Assembly: GCF_003014485.1 (NCBI RefSeq)
Contig: NZ_PYGA01000001.1
Span: forward strand, 124,001-188,000
Direction of reading: 5' to 3'
Length of the DNA: 64,000 nt
From: Murinocardiopsis flavida
Lineage (GTDB): Bacteria; Actinomycetota; Actinomycetes; Streptosporangiales; Streptosporangiaceae
How positions within the stretch are numbered: the first letter of the stretch is position 1; every line of letters begins with the position of its first letter. Position numbers and translations under genes: made by a program. Shown here piece by piece: positions 1 through 8,848 of the stretch. The notes beneath the pieces were generated by a model. That model saw only the letters and a list, made by a program, of their open reading frames with translations. It did no database searches and was not told the DNA's origin.

Positions 1-811
1 CGGGGTGCTGATCGACATCTCGCACCTGGGCGCCGAGGCCGTCGAGCGCTCCTTCCCCGGCATGGTGCAGCGGACCCGGCAGATCGGCCAGGACCTCGCC
101 ACCGGCCCGGTCGAGGTCTCGCCCACCGCGCACTTCCACATGGGCGGGGTGGTCATCGACCCGCACTGCCGCACGGCGGTCGACGGGCTGCTGGTCGCCG
201 GTGAGGACGCCGGCGGGGTGCACGGCGCGAACCGGCTGGGCGGCAACGGCGTCGCCGAGTCCACGGTGTTCGGCTGCCGGGCGGGCGACACCGCTGCCTC
301 GATGGCGGGCGGCCGCGGGCTGCGGACGCCCGACCCGGCGTCGGTGGCGGCGTCGTTCGCCCGCGCGCTCGCCCCGCTCGACGGGCCCGGCACCGAGTCG
401 CCGTTCCCGCTGACCCGCGACCTCAAGGACCTGATGTGGGCGGACTGCGGGGTGGTGCGCGACGCCAAGGGCCTCTCTGAGGCCCGTACGGCGCTCGCGG
501 CGCTGGGCGAGCGCGCCCGGCGCCTGGCCGTCCCCGGCCCCGCCGTCTTCAACCCCGCCTGGCAGGAGGCCCTGGACGTGCGCAACCAGCTCATCGTGGC
601 GCGGACCATCGTGGAGTCGGCGCTGCTCCGCGAGGAGACCCGCGGCGCCCATGCCCGCTCCGACTTCCCCGACCGCCGCGACGACGTGTGGCTGCGGTCC
701 ATCAGGCTCACCTCCGACGGCCCCGACTCGGACCCGCGGCTGTGGACCGTGCCGGTGGAGTTCCCGTTGCGCGGCCCCGACGCGGACGCGGAGAGCGGGG
801 GTGCTCGATGA
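1..811 (+). CDS. SdhA/FrdA-type FAD-dependent dehydrogenase, C-terminal part (5' truncated by window edge)
   Basis: This is the C-terminal ~269 residues of a succinate dehydrogenase/fumarate reductase-type flavoprotein; the gene enters the window already open. Visible landmarks are the substrate-loop HFHMGG segment, the FAD-proximal AGEDAGGVHGANRLGGN stretch and the helical C-terminal domain (ARTIVESALLREETRGAH). The family oxidises succinate or a related dicarboxylate and passes electrons to an iron-sulfur subunit. It ends in an ATGA overlap with a cytochrome-b-like membrane subunit, so the genes are co-translated. No iron-sulfur (SdhB) gene follows; it may lie upstream of the window. Its placement before an ABC importer and a class I fumarase suggests a catabolic dicarboxylate oxidase, but the substrate is inferred. 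Confidence 0.85.
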   Translation, partial: GVLIDISHLGAEAVERSFPGMVQRTRQIGQDLATGPVEVSPTAHFHMGGVVIDPHCRTAVDGLLVAGEDAGGVHGANRLGGNGVAESTVFGCRAGDTAASMAGGRGLRTPDPASVAASFARALAPLDGPGTESPFPLTRDLKDLMWADCGVVRDAKGLSEARTALAALGERARRLAVPGPAVFNPAWQEALDVRNQLIVARTIVESALLREETRGAHARSDFPDRRDDVWLRSIRLTSDGPDSDPRLWTVPVEFPLRGPDADAESGGAR

Positions 812-1314
812 CGGCGGTGCAGTTCGCCTTCCTTGCCGGTCTCACGGTCGTCTCGGCCGCCATCGTCGCGTTCACCGCGCTGGTCCTGCTCAGCGCGCGC
901 CGGATCGACGGCGGCCCGCACCTGCTCGCCGTGCTGCGCGCCCGGCTCGGACGCTCGCCCTACGACCTCGCCGAGGGCAACCGCTGGGCGTTCTACGTCC
1001 ACCGCATCACGGGTTTCGCGGTGTTCGCCTTCCTCGCCCTGCACCTGCTCGACGTCGGGCTGTACGCGCTGTCGCCCGCCCTCTTCGACGAGGTGCACGC
1101 GCTGTACTCGACCCCGCTGATGCGGGTCTTCGAGTGCGGCCTGCTCTTCGCGCTGCTGTTCCACGCCTTGAACGGGCTGCGGCTGCTGGTCATCGACCTC
1201 GCCGATGTGGGCGCGCGGGCGGCGGGACGGCTGCTGGACGGGGTCGGCGTCCTCACGTTCGCGGGGACCGCGGCGGGCAGCGCGGTCATCCTGTGGCCGG
1301 TGTTCGCCCCATGA
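808..1314 (+). CDS. SdhC-like membrane cytochrome b subunit
   Basis: This 168-residue membrane protein has about four hydrophobic segments. The FYVHRITGFAVFAFLALHLLD segment carries the histidine usual for haem b ligation, and FHALNGLRLL is typical of SdhC/FrdC anchors. It would anchor the flavoprotein subunit and pass electrons to quinone. The start was chosen from the ATGA overlap with the upstream gene; the next gene again begins in its stop codon. The family is clear from the histidine-bearing helices, but assignment as SdhC rather than another fumarate reductase anchor rests on the neighbour. Confidence 0.75.
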   Translation: MTAVQFAFLAGLTVVSAAIVAFTALVLLSARRIDGGPHLLAVLRARLGRSPYDLAEGNRWAFYVHRITGFAVFAFLALHLLDVGLYALSPALFDEVHALYSTPLMRVFECGLLFALLFHALNGLRLLVIDLADVGARAAGRLLDGVGVLTFAGTAAGSAVILWPVFAP

Positions 1315-1727
1315 CCGCCACGCCCCGCCCCGCCACCCCGCCGCCTGCCAGGGAGCCGACGATGCCGGACCAGGACACCGCCCGGGTGCGCACGGCGCGC
1401 AGCGGGACCTACCTCACCATCAGGGCCACGGGGGTGCTGCTGGCCGTCCTGGCGCTGGGCCACTTCGGTGTCACCCACATCGTCAACGACGTCGCGGCGA
1501 CCGACTCCTCGTTCGTCGCGCGGCGGTGGAGCTCGGCGCTGTGGGTGGTCTGGGACGCGCTGCTGCTGGCGATGGCGCTGCTGCACGTGGGCGCGGCGAT
1601 GGGCGCGGTGGTCCGCGACCACTGCCCCGGGCGGGGGGCGCGGCGAGCGGTGCTGGCGGGCATGCGCGTGCTGATCGCGGCGCTCTTCGTCCTCGGGGCG
1701 CTGACCCTCGTCGTCGCCGCGGGGTGA
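1311..1727 (+). CDS. SdhD-like membrane anchor subunit
   Basis: This is a 138-residue protein with three predicted membrane helices. The first has GHFGVTHIVNDV, with the histidines expected of a haem/quinone-binding SdhD anchor. The third gene of the translationally coupled set, it starts with ATG overlapping the sdhC-like stop. An alternative ATG at 1362 is preceded by a better GGGAG ribosome site and would remove a Pro/Ala-rich non-membrane leader of 17 residues, so the true start is uncertain. About 100 bp of non-coding DNA follow before the ABC transporter operon. Confidence 0.7.
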   Translation: MTATPRPATPPPAREPTMPDQDTARVRTARSGTYLTIRATGVLLAVLALGHFGVTHIVNDVAATDSSFVARRWSSALWVVWDALLLAMALLHVGAAMGAVVRDHCPGRGARRAVLAGMRVLIAALFVLGALTLVVAAG

Positions 1728-1786
1728 CCCGGCGGCCGGACGGGATCGGCCCAGGATGCAGTGTTGCAGATCACAGTCTGAACGTG

Positions 1787-1800
1787 TCATGGTATGACCT
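1787..1800. promoter_or_regulatory. Candidate GntR/FCD-type operator upstream of the ABC importer operon
   Basis: TGGTATGACCT (1790-1800) fits the TGGTnnnACC core seen in front of the gntR gene at 7706. It overlaps a second small dyad TCAT-GGT-ATGA (1787-1797). It lies about 32 bp before the ATPase start. This is weaker than the other two sites; assignment to the local regulator is inference. Confidence 0.35.
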
Positions 1801-1831
1801 CTTTCCACTTAGCGCAGAGGAGTGCACAGCG

Positions 1832-2653
<822 letters not shown>

Positions 2654-2667
2654 GCTGGTGAGTGCCC

Positions 2668-3516
2668 ATGCAGCAGACAGCAACACCCGCGACCGGGCCG
2701 CCGGACGGCGCCGCTCGGGCGCGGCCGCGCCGGGGCGGCTGGGCCGCCCTTCCCGTGGCCCCCCGCAGGGCCGCCCTCCTCCTGCTGATCCTCGGCGTCT
2801 GGCAGGGTTACGTCTCCCTGTCCGGTGTCAGCCCGCTGCTGGTGTCGGGCCCCGCCGACGTCGCCGCGGCGATCTACGCCGGGATCGCCGACGGCCGGCT
2901 GCTCGCGGCCACGGCGATCACCCTCCAAGTCCTGCTCAGCGGCATGGTCATCGGGATGGCGCTGGCCGCGGTGCTCACTACGCTGGCGTCCTGGTCGCGC
3001 CTCGGCGACGACCTGCTCGTCCTCCTCACCTCGATGCTCAACCCGCTGCCCGCCATCGCGATCCTGCCGCTGGCGATCCTGTGGTTCGGCCTCAGCACCA
3101 CCGCCCTGGTCTTCGTCATCACCAACGCCGTGGTCTGGCCCATCGCCATCAACGTGAGCACCGGGTTCCGCACCGTCAACCCCACGATCATGGCGGTCGG
3201 CCGCAACATCGGGCTGCGCGGCTGGCGGATCGTGCGCGACGTCCTCATCCCCGCCGCACTGCCGCAGATCATCGCCGGGCTCAAGACCGGCTGGGCGTTC
3301 GGCTGGCGCACCATCATCGCTGCCGAACTGGTGTTCGGCGCAGCGGGCGGGCAGGGCGGACTCGGCTTCTTCATCAACGACGCCCGCTACTTCCTGCGCA
3401 CGCCCGAGGTCTTCGCCGGACTGGTCACCATCGCACTGATCGGCATCGCGCTCGACCTCGTCTTCACCTGGATCGAGCGCCGCACCGTGATCCGTTGGGG
3501 GATGAAGAGCACGTGA
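2668..3516 (+). CDS. ABC transporter permease, NitT/TauT (SsuC-like) family
   Basis: This 282-residue inner-membrane permease has about six hydrophobic helices and the cytoplasmic EAA-type loop (VGRNIGLRGWRIVRDVLIP) that docks on the ATPase. ATG 2668 follows GGTGAG; a GTG two codons upstream (2662) is also possible. The stop codon overlaps the GTG of the substrate-binding gene. It forms the membrane channel of the importer together with the neighbouring ATPase. Confidence 0.88.
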   Translation: MQQTATPATGPPDGAARARPRRGGWAALPVAPRRAALLLLILGVWQGYVSLSGVSPLLVSGPADVAAAIYAGIADGRLLAATAITLQVLLSGMVIGMALAAVLTTLASWSRLGDDLLVLLTSMLNPLPAIAILPLAILWFGLSTTALVFVITNAVVWPIAINVSTGFRTVNPTIMAVGRNIGLRGWRIVRDVLIPAALPQIIAGLKTGWAFGWRTIIAAELVFGAAGGQGGLGFFINDARYFLRTPEVFAGLVTIALIGIALDLVFTWIERRTVIRWGMKST

Positions 3517-4526
3517 TCGGCACCGACGCGACCGCGCACCGGACGACAGGGCCGGCGGCCCGCCGAGGGCTCGCGGCACTCGCCTCGGCGGTGGTGCTGT
3601 GCACGGCCCTCGCGGCGTGCAACCCCGGGCTCTCGGGTCGCGAACTCGACACCATCAGCATCGGCTACCAGCCCGGTATCGGCTACGCGCCGCTGCTGCT
3701 GATGCGCCAGGAGCGGGTACTGGAGGAGCGGTTCCCCGACAAGGAGTTCGAGTGGCGCGAGCTCAACTCCGGCGCGGCGATCCGCGACGGCGCCATCTCC
3801 GGCGAGATCCAGATCGCCGCCGGCGGGATCGGCCCCTTCATCGTCGGCTACGGCAACGGCGTCCCCTGGAAGGTCCTCGTCGGGCTGGACGACGCCAACC
3901 TGCGGCTCATGTCGATGGACGCCGAGTCCCTCGCCGACCTGAAGGGCTCGGCGAAGATCGCCATGCCCGGCCCCGACTCCATCCAGGCGATCGTGCTGCG
4001 CAAGGCCGCGCGCGACGAGCTCGGCTCGGCGGGCGCCTTCGACTCCCAGATGGTCGCGATGGGCCACCCCGACGGCATGCAGGCGCTCATCAGCGGCCAG
4101 ATGGGCGGCCACCTGACCGCCCCGCCGTTCCAGGAGCGCCTGACCAAGGAGGGTGCGAACACCGTGGTGCAGAGCTACGACGTGTTCGGCGAGCACACGT
4201 TCAACAGCGTCTACGTGCTGGAACCGTTCTACGGCGCGAACACCGAGGTGGTCCACGCGTTCCGCGACGAGGTCGCCGACTCCGTCGAGCGGTTGCGGGA
4301 CGACCCCAAGGGGACCGCGCCGGAGCTGGCGGCGGTCATGGGCGGCGGCGTGACCGCCGCGGAGGTCGAGGAGCAGATCACCTCCGACGACATCAGCTAC
4401 ACCACCCGGCCGCGCGGGTTCATGGAGTACGCGCGGTTCATGCAGGAGATCGGCCTGGTCGAGGAGATCCCCGACGACGCGGGCGAGTTCTGCTACCCCG
4501 GCCCGCACACCAAGGACTGCACATGA
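3513..4526 (+). CDS. ABC transporter substrate-binding lipoprotein, NMT1/SsuA-like
   Basis: This 337-residue lipoprotein starts at GTG 3513, overlapping the permease stop. A basic region (RR at 17-18) and a hydrophobic stretch precede the lipobox LAAC, with the lipidated cysteine at residue 36. The mature part begins ISIGYQPGIGYAPLLLM, the usual opening of NMT1/SsuA-type receptors. It would sit on the outer face of the membrane and hand substrate to the permease. Binding residues for a sulfonate are not evident by eye. Its association with fumarase downstream and sulfolactate genes across the locus suggests an organic anion as ligand. Confidence 0.85.
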   Translation: MIGTDATAHRTTGPAARRGLAALASAVVLCTALAACNPGLSGRELDTISIGYQPGIGYAPLLLMRQERVLEERFPDKEFEWRELNSGAAIRDGAISGEIQIAAGGIGPFIVGYGNGVPWKVLVGLDDANLRLMSMDAESLADLKGSAKIAMPGPDSIQAIVLRKAARDELGSAGAFDSQMVAMGHPDGMQALISGQMGGHLTAPPFQERLTKEGANTVVQSYDVFGEHTFNSVYVLEPFYGANTEVVHAFRDEVADSVERLRDDPKGTAPELAAVMGGGVTAAEVEEQITSDDISYTTRPRGFMEYARFMQEIGLVEEIPDDAGEFCYPGPHTKDCT

Positions 4527-4574
4527 TGCCAGTGCGCGGTCCCGCGGTCCCACCGACGACGCCAGGAAGGTGAC

Positions 4575-5471
4575 ATGAAGCAGCTCGACGTCAACGGCGC
4601 CGACCTCTACCCGCAGCTGCGGGAGGTCGCGGCCGTCCTCTACAAGAAGGCGCTGACCGACCTGCCGCCCGACGTCCGCCGCTCGGTGGACGAGGCGCGC
4701 GAACGCGAGGAAGGGCTCGCCGGACGGCGCCTGGAGGTGATGGTCAAGACCATCCGCACCTCCGACGACACCGGCATCATCGTCTGCCAGGACACCGGCA
4801 TCTGCGTGTTCTTCGTGCGGATCGGGACGGGGTTCCCGGTGAACCCGGCGAAGCTCGTGACCGCCCTGCGCGAGGGCATCGCCCTCGCGAGCGAACGCCA
4901 CGCGCTGCGGTCCAGCATTGTTCACCCCCTCACCAGGGAGAACCGGCAGGACAACACCGGGCCCGGCGTGCCGGAGGTGCACCTGGACTTCGTCGACGGC
5001 GGCGAGGAGTTGGAGATCCTGCTGGTGCCCAAGGGGTCGGGGTCGGAGAACATGTCGTTCCTGCGGATGCTCTCGCCCGCCGACGGCACCGCCGGGGTCA
5101 AGGGCTACGTCCTGGACTGCGTGATCGAGGCCGGGCCGCGCCCCTGCCCGCCCACCATCGTGGGTGTCGGCCTCGGCGGGACCGCCGACCAGTGCGCGGC
5201 ACTGGCGAAGAAGGCGATCCTGCGGCCGGTCGGCGAGCCGCACCCCGAGCCCGACATCGCCGACCTGGAACGGCAGCTGCTCACCGCCGTCAACACCACG
5301 GGCATCGGCCCGCAGGGGCTCGGCGGGGCGACGACCTCCTTCGCCGTCCACGTGGAGTACGCGTGGACGCACATCTCCATGAACCCGGTCGCCGTGAACA
5401 TCCAGTGCTGGCGCGGCGAGCGGGCCAGCGCGACGGTCGGCCCGGAGGGGGCGGTCTCCTATGGGTACTGA
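4575..5471 (+). CDS. Class I fumarate/tartrate-type hydratase, alpha subunit
   Basis: This 298-residue subunit of a heterodimeric, oxygen-sensitive 4Fe-4S hydro-lyase (FumA N-terminal domain/TtdA family) has IVCQDTGIC (Cys71 a probable cluster ligand), KGSGSENMSF, GPRPCPPT (probable second ligand) and a late NIQCW. The family adds water to fumarate, mesaconate or related acids, or dehydrates L-tartrate. ATG 4575 follows AGGAAGG. Its end overlaps the beta subunit by 11 bp. The neighbouring SdhA-type flavoprotein would supply an unsaturated dicarboxylate. Which C4 acid is used is not visible. Confidence 0.9.
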   Translation: MKQLDVNGADLYPQLREVAAVLYKKALTDLPPDVRRSVDEAREREEGLAGRRLEVMVKTIRTSDDTGIIVCQDTGICVFFVRIGTGFPVNPAKLVTALREGIALASERHALRSSIVHPLTRENRQDNTGPGVPEVHLDFVDGGEELEILLVPKGSGSENMSFLRMLSPADGTAGVKGYVLDCVIEAGPRPCPPTIVGVGLGGTADQCAALAKKAILRPVGEPHPEPDIADLERQLLTAVNTTGIGPQGLGGATTSFAVHVEYAWTHISMNPVAVNIQCWRGERASATVGPEGAVSYGY

Positions 5472-6108
5472 TGCCGCCAACGGCGCGGGCGACGGCACGG
5501 CCACCAGCGAGGGCGGCGGCCGGGTGCTGCACGCCACGACCCCGCTCGACGAGGCGTTCGTCCGCTCCTTGCGGTGCGGCGACGAGGTGTGGCTCGACGG
5601 CACGGTCTGGGGGGTCCGCGACGCCTCGCTGATCCGCTTCTTCGACGAGGGGAAGCGGGTCGACGCCGACTTCGGCGGCGCGGTGTTCCTGCACACGGCG
5701 CCGAGTGTGCGCCCCGACGGCTCGGGCGGGTACCTGCCGGTGTCCGTGGGCACGACCACGTCCATGCGCATGGACCGGTTCACCCGGGGCTGCCTCGACG
5801 AACTGGGCGTCCGCGCGATCGTCGGCAAGGGCGGGCTCTCCGCGGAGTCGCTGGAGCACCTGCGGCGCAGCGGCGGGGTGTACCTCGCTGTCACGGGCGG
5901 CGCGGCGAGCGTGCAGACTCGGCAGGTGGCCGAGATCGAGGACGTGCTCTGGGAGGACCTGATGCCCGAATGCCTGTGGCGGTTCCGGATGCGCGGCTTC
6001 GGGCCGCTGTTCGTGGGGATGGACTCCCACGGCGTGTCCGAGTACCAGCGGGTGCGCGACACCGCGCAGGAGCGCCGCGCGGCGGCCCGCAGGGTGCTGG
6101 GGCTGTAG
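5461..6108 (+). CDS. Class I fumarate/tartrate-type hydratase, beta subunit
   Basis: This 215-residue partner of the preceding alpha subunit corresponds to the C-terminal domain of FumA or to TtdB. GTTTSMRMDRF and the IVGKGGL loop are family hallmarks, and the protein ends shortly after a GPLFVGMDSHG stretch. It overlaps the alpha gene by 11 bp, as expected for a stoichiometric complex. An N-terminal Gly/Ala/Thr-rich tail of about 22 residues is longer than usual and may indicate a start somewhat further downstream. Confidence 0.88.
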   Translation: MGTDAANGAGDGTATSEGGGRVLHATTPLDEAFVRSLRCGDEVWLDGTVWGVRDASLIRFFDEGKRVDADFGGAVFLHTAPSVRPDGSGGYLPVSVGTTTSMRMDRFTRGCLDELGVRAIVGKGGLSAESLEHLRRSGGVYLAVTGGAASVQTRQVAEIEDVLWEDLMPECLWRFRMRGFGPLFVGMDSHGVSEYQRVRDTAQERRAAARRVLGL

Positions 6109-6117
6109 GGCCGGGAC

Positions 6118-6864
6118 GTGTCACTTCTGCTGATCGGCTCCGCCGGGGTGCTGCTCGCCGCGTTCCTCGGCGGCGCCACCGGGTTCGGCTACGCCCTGGT
6201 GTCCGTCCCGTTCCTGCTCTTGGCGGGGCTGCCGCTGGCGGACGTGGTCGTGGTCAACCTCGCGCTGGGGCTGCTGACCCGGGTCGCGGTCCTGTGGCGG
6301 TTGCGCGCCGCCCTCGACCGGGGCCGGGTCGGCCTGCTGCTCGGCGGCGGCCTGCCCGGGATCGCGCTCGGCTACGCGCTGGCCCGCGGCGTCGACGGGA
6401 CGCTGCTGGAGATCGGCGCGGGCTGCGCCATCCTCCTCGGCGCGTCGCTGGCCGCGGTCAGGGAGCTCCGCTCCGGGGCGCCGCGCACGGCCTCGCGGGC
6501 GGCGGTGACCGCCGCCGGCGCGGCCGGCGGCGTGCTCGGGGTCACGACCTCGTTGAACGGGCTGGTCCCCGCCCTGGTGCTGCGCGGCGACGGCGCCGGG
6601 CCGCGCGGCTACGTCGCCAACCTCGCCGCCTATTTCGTGATCGGCAACGCCATCATGCTGGCGGTGCTGCTCGCCGCGGGCGAGGGCGCCGCGCAGACGC
6701 CGCTGTGGACGGCCATGGTCTGGCTGGCCGCCGGGCTGGCGGGCAACGCGCTGGGGGTGCGGGTCCTCGACCGGATCCCGGAACGCCTGTTCCACCGGGT
6801 GACGCTGGCGGTGGTCCTGGTCTCCGGGGCCGCCGCCCTGGCCCAGAGCCTCGCCCGGCTGTAG
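6118..6864 (+). CDS. TauE/SafE (TSUP) family transporter, putative sulfite exporter
   Basis: This 248-residue membrane protein has about eight hydrophobic helices. The opening GGATGFGYALVSVPFLL matches TauE/SafE proteins. Members export sulfite or organosulfonates and commonly accompany taurine, cysteate and sulfolactate desulfonation genes. It starts at GTG 6118, nine bases after the fumarase stop, as the last gene of the plus-strand operon. It is convergent with the gntR gene. It would remove sulfite released by SuyAB; a role in importing the C4 acid is a less likely alternative. Confidence 0.8.
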   Translation: MSLLLIGSAGVLLAAFLGGATGFGYALVSVPFLLLAGLPLADVVVVNLALGLLTRVAVLWRLRAALDRGRVGLLLGGGLPGIALGYALARGVDGTLLEIGAGCAILLGASLAAVRELRSGAPRTASRAAVTAAGAAGGVLGVTTSLNGLVPALVLRGDGAGPRGYVANLAAYFVIGNAIMLAVLLAAGEGAAQTPLWTAMVWLAAGLAGNALGVRVLDRIPERLFHRVTLAVVLVSGAAALAQSLARL

Positions 6865-6924
6865 CGCGCGGTCGCACACCGCCGCCACGCGGCCGCCGGC
6901 GGCGCACCGGCGTCGGGCGGGCGC

Positions 6925-7668
6925 TCAGCCCGCGTGCTGGACGGTGCGGCCCGCCTCGGACCCGGCCTCGGCGAGGCGTCCCATCGCGGCCTTGCGGGCG
7001 TTCCTGATGTGCGTGCCGATGTGCCGCTTCGCGGCACCGGGGTCGCCGCCGACGATCGCCGTGAAGATCCGCTCGTGCTCGGCGCGGGAGCGCTCCAGCC
7101 GCCCGGGGACGGTCAGGGTGGTCTCCATGCCCTCGGCGAGGATCCGTTGCAGGACGCCCAGGGTCTGCTGGAGGAACCGGTTTCCGGCGGCGTCCACGAT
7201 CGCCATGTGGAACCTGGCGTCGGCGGCGCCGAGTTCGGCGAAGTCGAGGCGGGCGCGGTCGGTCGCGGCGATGTCCTGCATGGACTCGTAGGCGGCCGTG
7301 AGTGCTTCGATGCCGTCGGGATCGCGTCGTTCGGCGGCCCACTGGGCCGCGGGGACCTCCAGCACCTCGCGCATCGCGAACAGCTCTTCGAGGGTCATCT
7401 GCTGGCGCGCCGTCGCCGAGTAGAGCCGGTCCTGGGGCGCCGGCGCCTCGACGAAGACCCCGACACCGTGCCGGATGGACAGCACGCCGCGGCTCTGGAG
7501 GAAGCGCAGGGCCTCGCGCAGTGAGGGCCTGCTGACGCCGAGGGTCGCGGCGAGTTCGCGTTCGGGCGGCAGCCGCTCCCCTGGCTTGAGCCGCCCCTCC
7601 TCGATGACGCGAAGCACCTGGTGCTCGATGCGCTCCCGGATGCTCCCGCTCCCCAGATGCTGCCACAT
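6925..7668 (-). CDS. GntR-family regulator with FCD domain
   Basis: This 247-residue transcription factor has an N-terminal winged helix (GERLPPERELAATLGVSRPS) followed by an all-helical FCD ligand domain with the expected metal/acid-binding Asp and His residues (RFHMAIVDAAGN, AEHERIFTAI, HIGTHI). ATG 7668 was chosen over a 61-codon upstream extension because GAGGGAG precedes it and family homology begins there. A perfect dyad TGGTC-A-GACCA lies 38 bp upstream, consistent with autoregulation. FCD regulators typically sense carboxylic acids; here the likely effector is sulfolactate or a C4 acid. Confidence 0.88.
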   Translation of the reverse strand: MWQHLGSGSIRERIEHQVLRVIEEGRLKPGERLPPERELAATLGVSRPSLREALRFLQSRGVLSIRHGVGVFVEAPAPQDRLYSATARQQMTLEELFAMREVLEVPAAQWAAERRDPDGIEALTAAYESMQDIAATDRARLDFAELGAADARFHMAIVDAAGNRFLQQTLGVLQRILAEGMETTLTVPGRLERSRAEHERIFTAIVGGDPGAAKRHIGTHIRNARKAAMGRLAEAGSEAGRTVQHAG

Positions 7669-7705
7669 GGTCGTGCTCCCTCTCCCTCTGCCCCGCGGAC
7701 CCCTC

Positions 7706-7716
7706 TGGTCAGACCA
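7706..7716. promoter_or_regulatory. FadR/FCD-type operator upstream of gntR
   Basis: This is a perfect 11-bp dyad TGGTCAGACCA, matching the TGGTnnnACCA class bound by FadR/FCD-type GntR regulators. It lies in the 166-bp gap between comC and the regulator start, so the regulator may have its own autoregulated promoter. Confidence 0.65.
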
Positions 7717-7834
7717 TTGTCCACGGGGCGGCGATGTGCTCGACCTTACCGGGCGGGCCGCGCGCTCCCGCCGCGCAACGGCGCGGGGCGGCGGCCGATT
7801 CGGCCGTCCGCCCCGCTCATGGTCCTCCCCCGCC

Positions 7835-8848
7835 TCACAGCAGCCGCGCACGGTCCTCCAGGTCGGCCAGCACCTCGCTGTCGATGTCGACCATGGTCGA
7901 CCCGTCCAGCGACTCCGGCGGTGTCCGGCGCGATCCGGGCAGCCGCCCGCCCGCGGCGGCGGTGCGCTCGGCCAGCGCGTTCAGGCGCGCCGCCGACCCG
8001 CCGGGGTCGGCGGGGTCGCCGACGAGTTCCGGGTCGACCGCGACGACCAGGTGTGAGATCCGCTGCGGTTCGGCGTTGCGCGCGTCGTCGAAGAAGTCCG
8101 GGACGTCGGCCGACAGGTACGGGCCGACGAGCCCGGCGGTCAGCGCCTCGACGAGGAACGCCAGCGCGTAGCCCTTCGGCCCGCCGAGCGGCGCCAGCAT
8201 GCCGCGCAGCGCCGCCATCGGGTCGGTGGTGGGGCGGCCCTCGGCGTCCAGCGCCCACCCCTCGGGCAGCTCCTCGCCCCGCTTCGCCAGCGCCGCCACC
8301 TTGCCTCGGGCCACGGCGCTGAGCGCCATGTCGACCACTGCCGGCCGCGGCTCGGTCGGGATGCCCGCGGCGATCGGGGACGTCGACAGCAGGGCGGCGC
8401 TGCCGCCCCAGGGCGGCAGCGCCGCCGGCCCGTTGGCGAAGACCAGGCCGACGAGGCCCGCGCGGGCGATGTCGAGCGCGTAGCAGCCCAGTGCGCCGCT
8501 GTGGCCGCCGTTGGCGACGCCGACCAGGGCGACGCCGTACCGGCCGGCGCGCTCGACGGCGTACTCCGCGGCCTCGGCGACCTGCCAGTGCCCGATCCCG
8601 CCGCCGCCGTCGAGCATCAGGACCGGCCCAGTGTCGCGCACGGCGGTCAGCTCGGCACCGGGCGGGTAGCCGCCCGCCGCGAGCCGGTCGAGGTACACGG
8701 GCAGCCGGAACATGCCGTGCGACCCGATGCCCCACGCGTCGGCGAGCGTGATGGCGCGGGCCGTGACGGCGGCGCGCTCCGGCGCGAGCCCGGCGCCGCC
8801 GAGCAGGGACTCCGTGAGCCGCCGCGCGCGGTCCAGGGTGATCTTCAC
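7835..8848 (-). CDS. comC: Ldh_2-family dehydrogenase, probable (R)-sulfolactate dehydrogenase ComC
   Basis: This 337-residue NAD(P)-dependent enzyme belongs to the malate/L-sulfolactate dehydrogenase (YlbC/ComC) family. It has WGIGSHGMFRLPVYLDRL near the N-terminus with the conserved active-site His, VGVANGGHSGALGCY (second conserved His) and GPKGYALAFLVEALTAGL. ComC reduces 3-sulfopyruvate to (R)-sulfolactate. The GTG start (8848) overlaps the stop of slcC by 4 bp. Paired with SlcC it would convert (S)- to (R)-sulfolactate, the substrate of SuyAB. The family also includes malate and ureidoglycolate dehydrogenases, so the specific role rests on the operon. Confidence 0.75.
   Translation of the reverse strand: MKITLDRARRLTESLLGGAGLAPERAAVTARAITLADAWGIGSHGMFRLPVYLDRLAAGGYPPGAELTAVRDTGPVLMLDGGGGIGHWQVAEAAEYAVERAGRYGVALVGVANGGHSGALGCYALDIARAGLVGLVFANGPAALPPWGGSAALLSTSPIAAGIPTEPRPAVVDMALSAVARGKVAALAKRGEELPEGWALDAEGRPTTDPMAALRGMLAPLGGPKGYALAFLVEALTAGLVGPYLSADVPDFFDDARNAEPQRISHLVVAVDPELVGDPADPGGSAARLNALAERTAAAGGRLPGSRRTPPESLDGSTMVDIDSEVLADLEDRARLL

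Noticed and set aside
3387-6179. Open frame of 930 codons on the minus strand
   Set aside because: It lies opposite the substrate-binding, fumarase alpha and beta genes, is Arg/Ala/Gly/Val-rich and has no domain. Long antisense frames are expected at this GC content.
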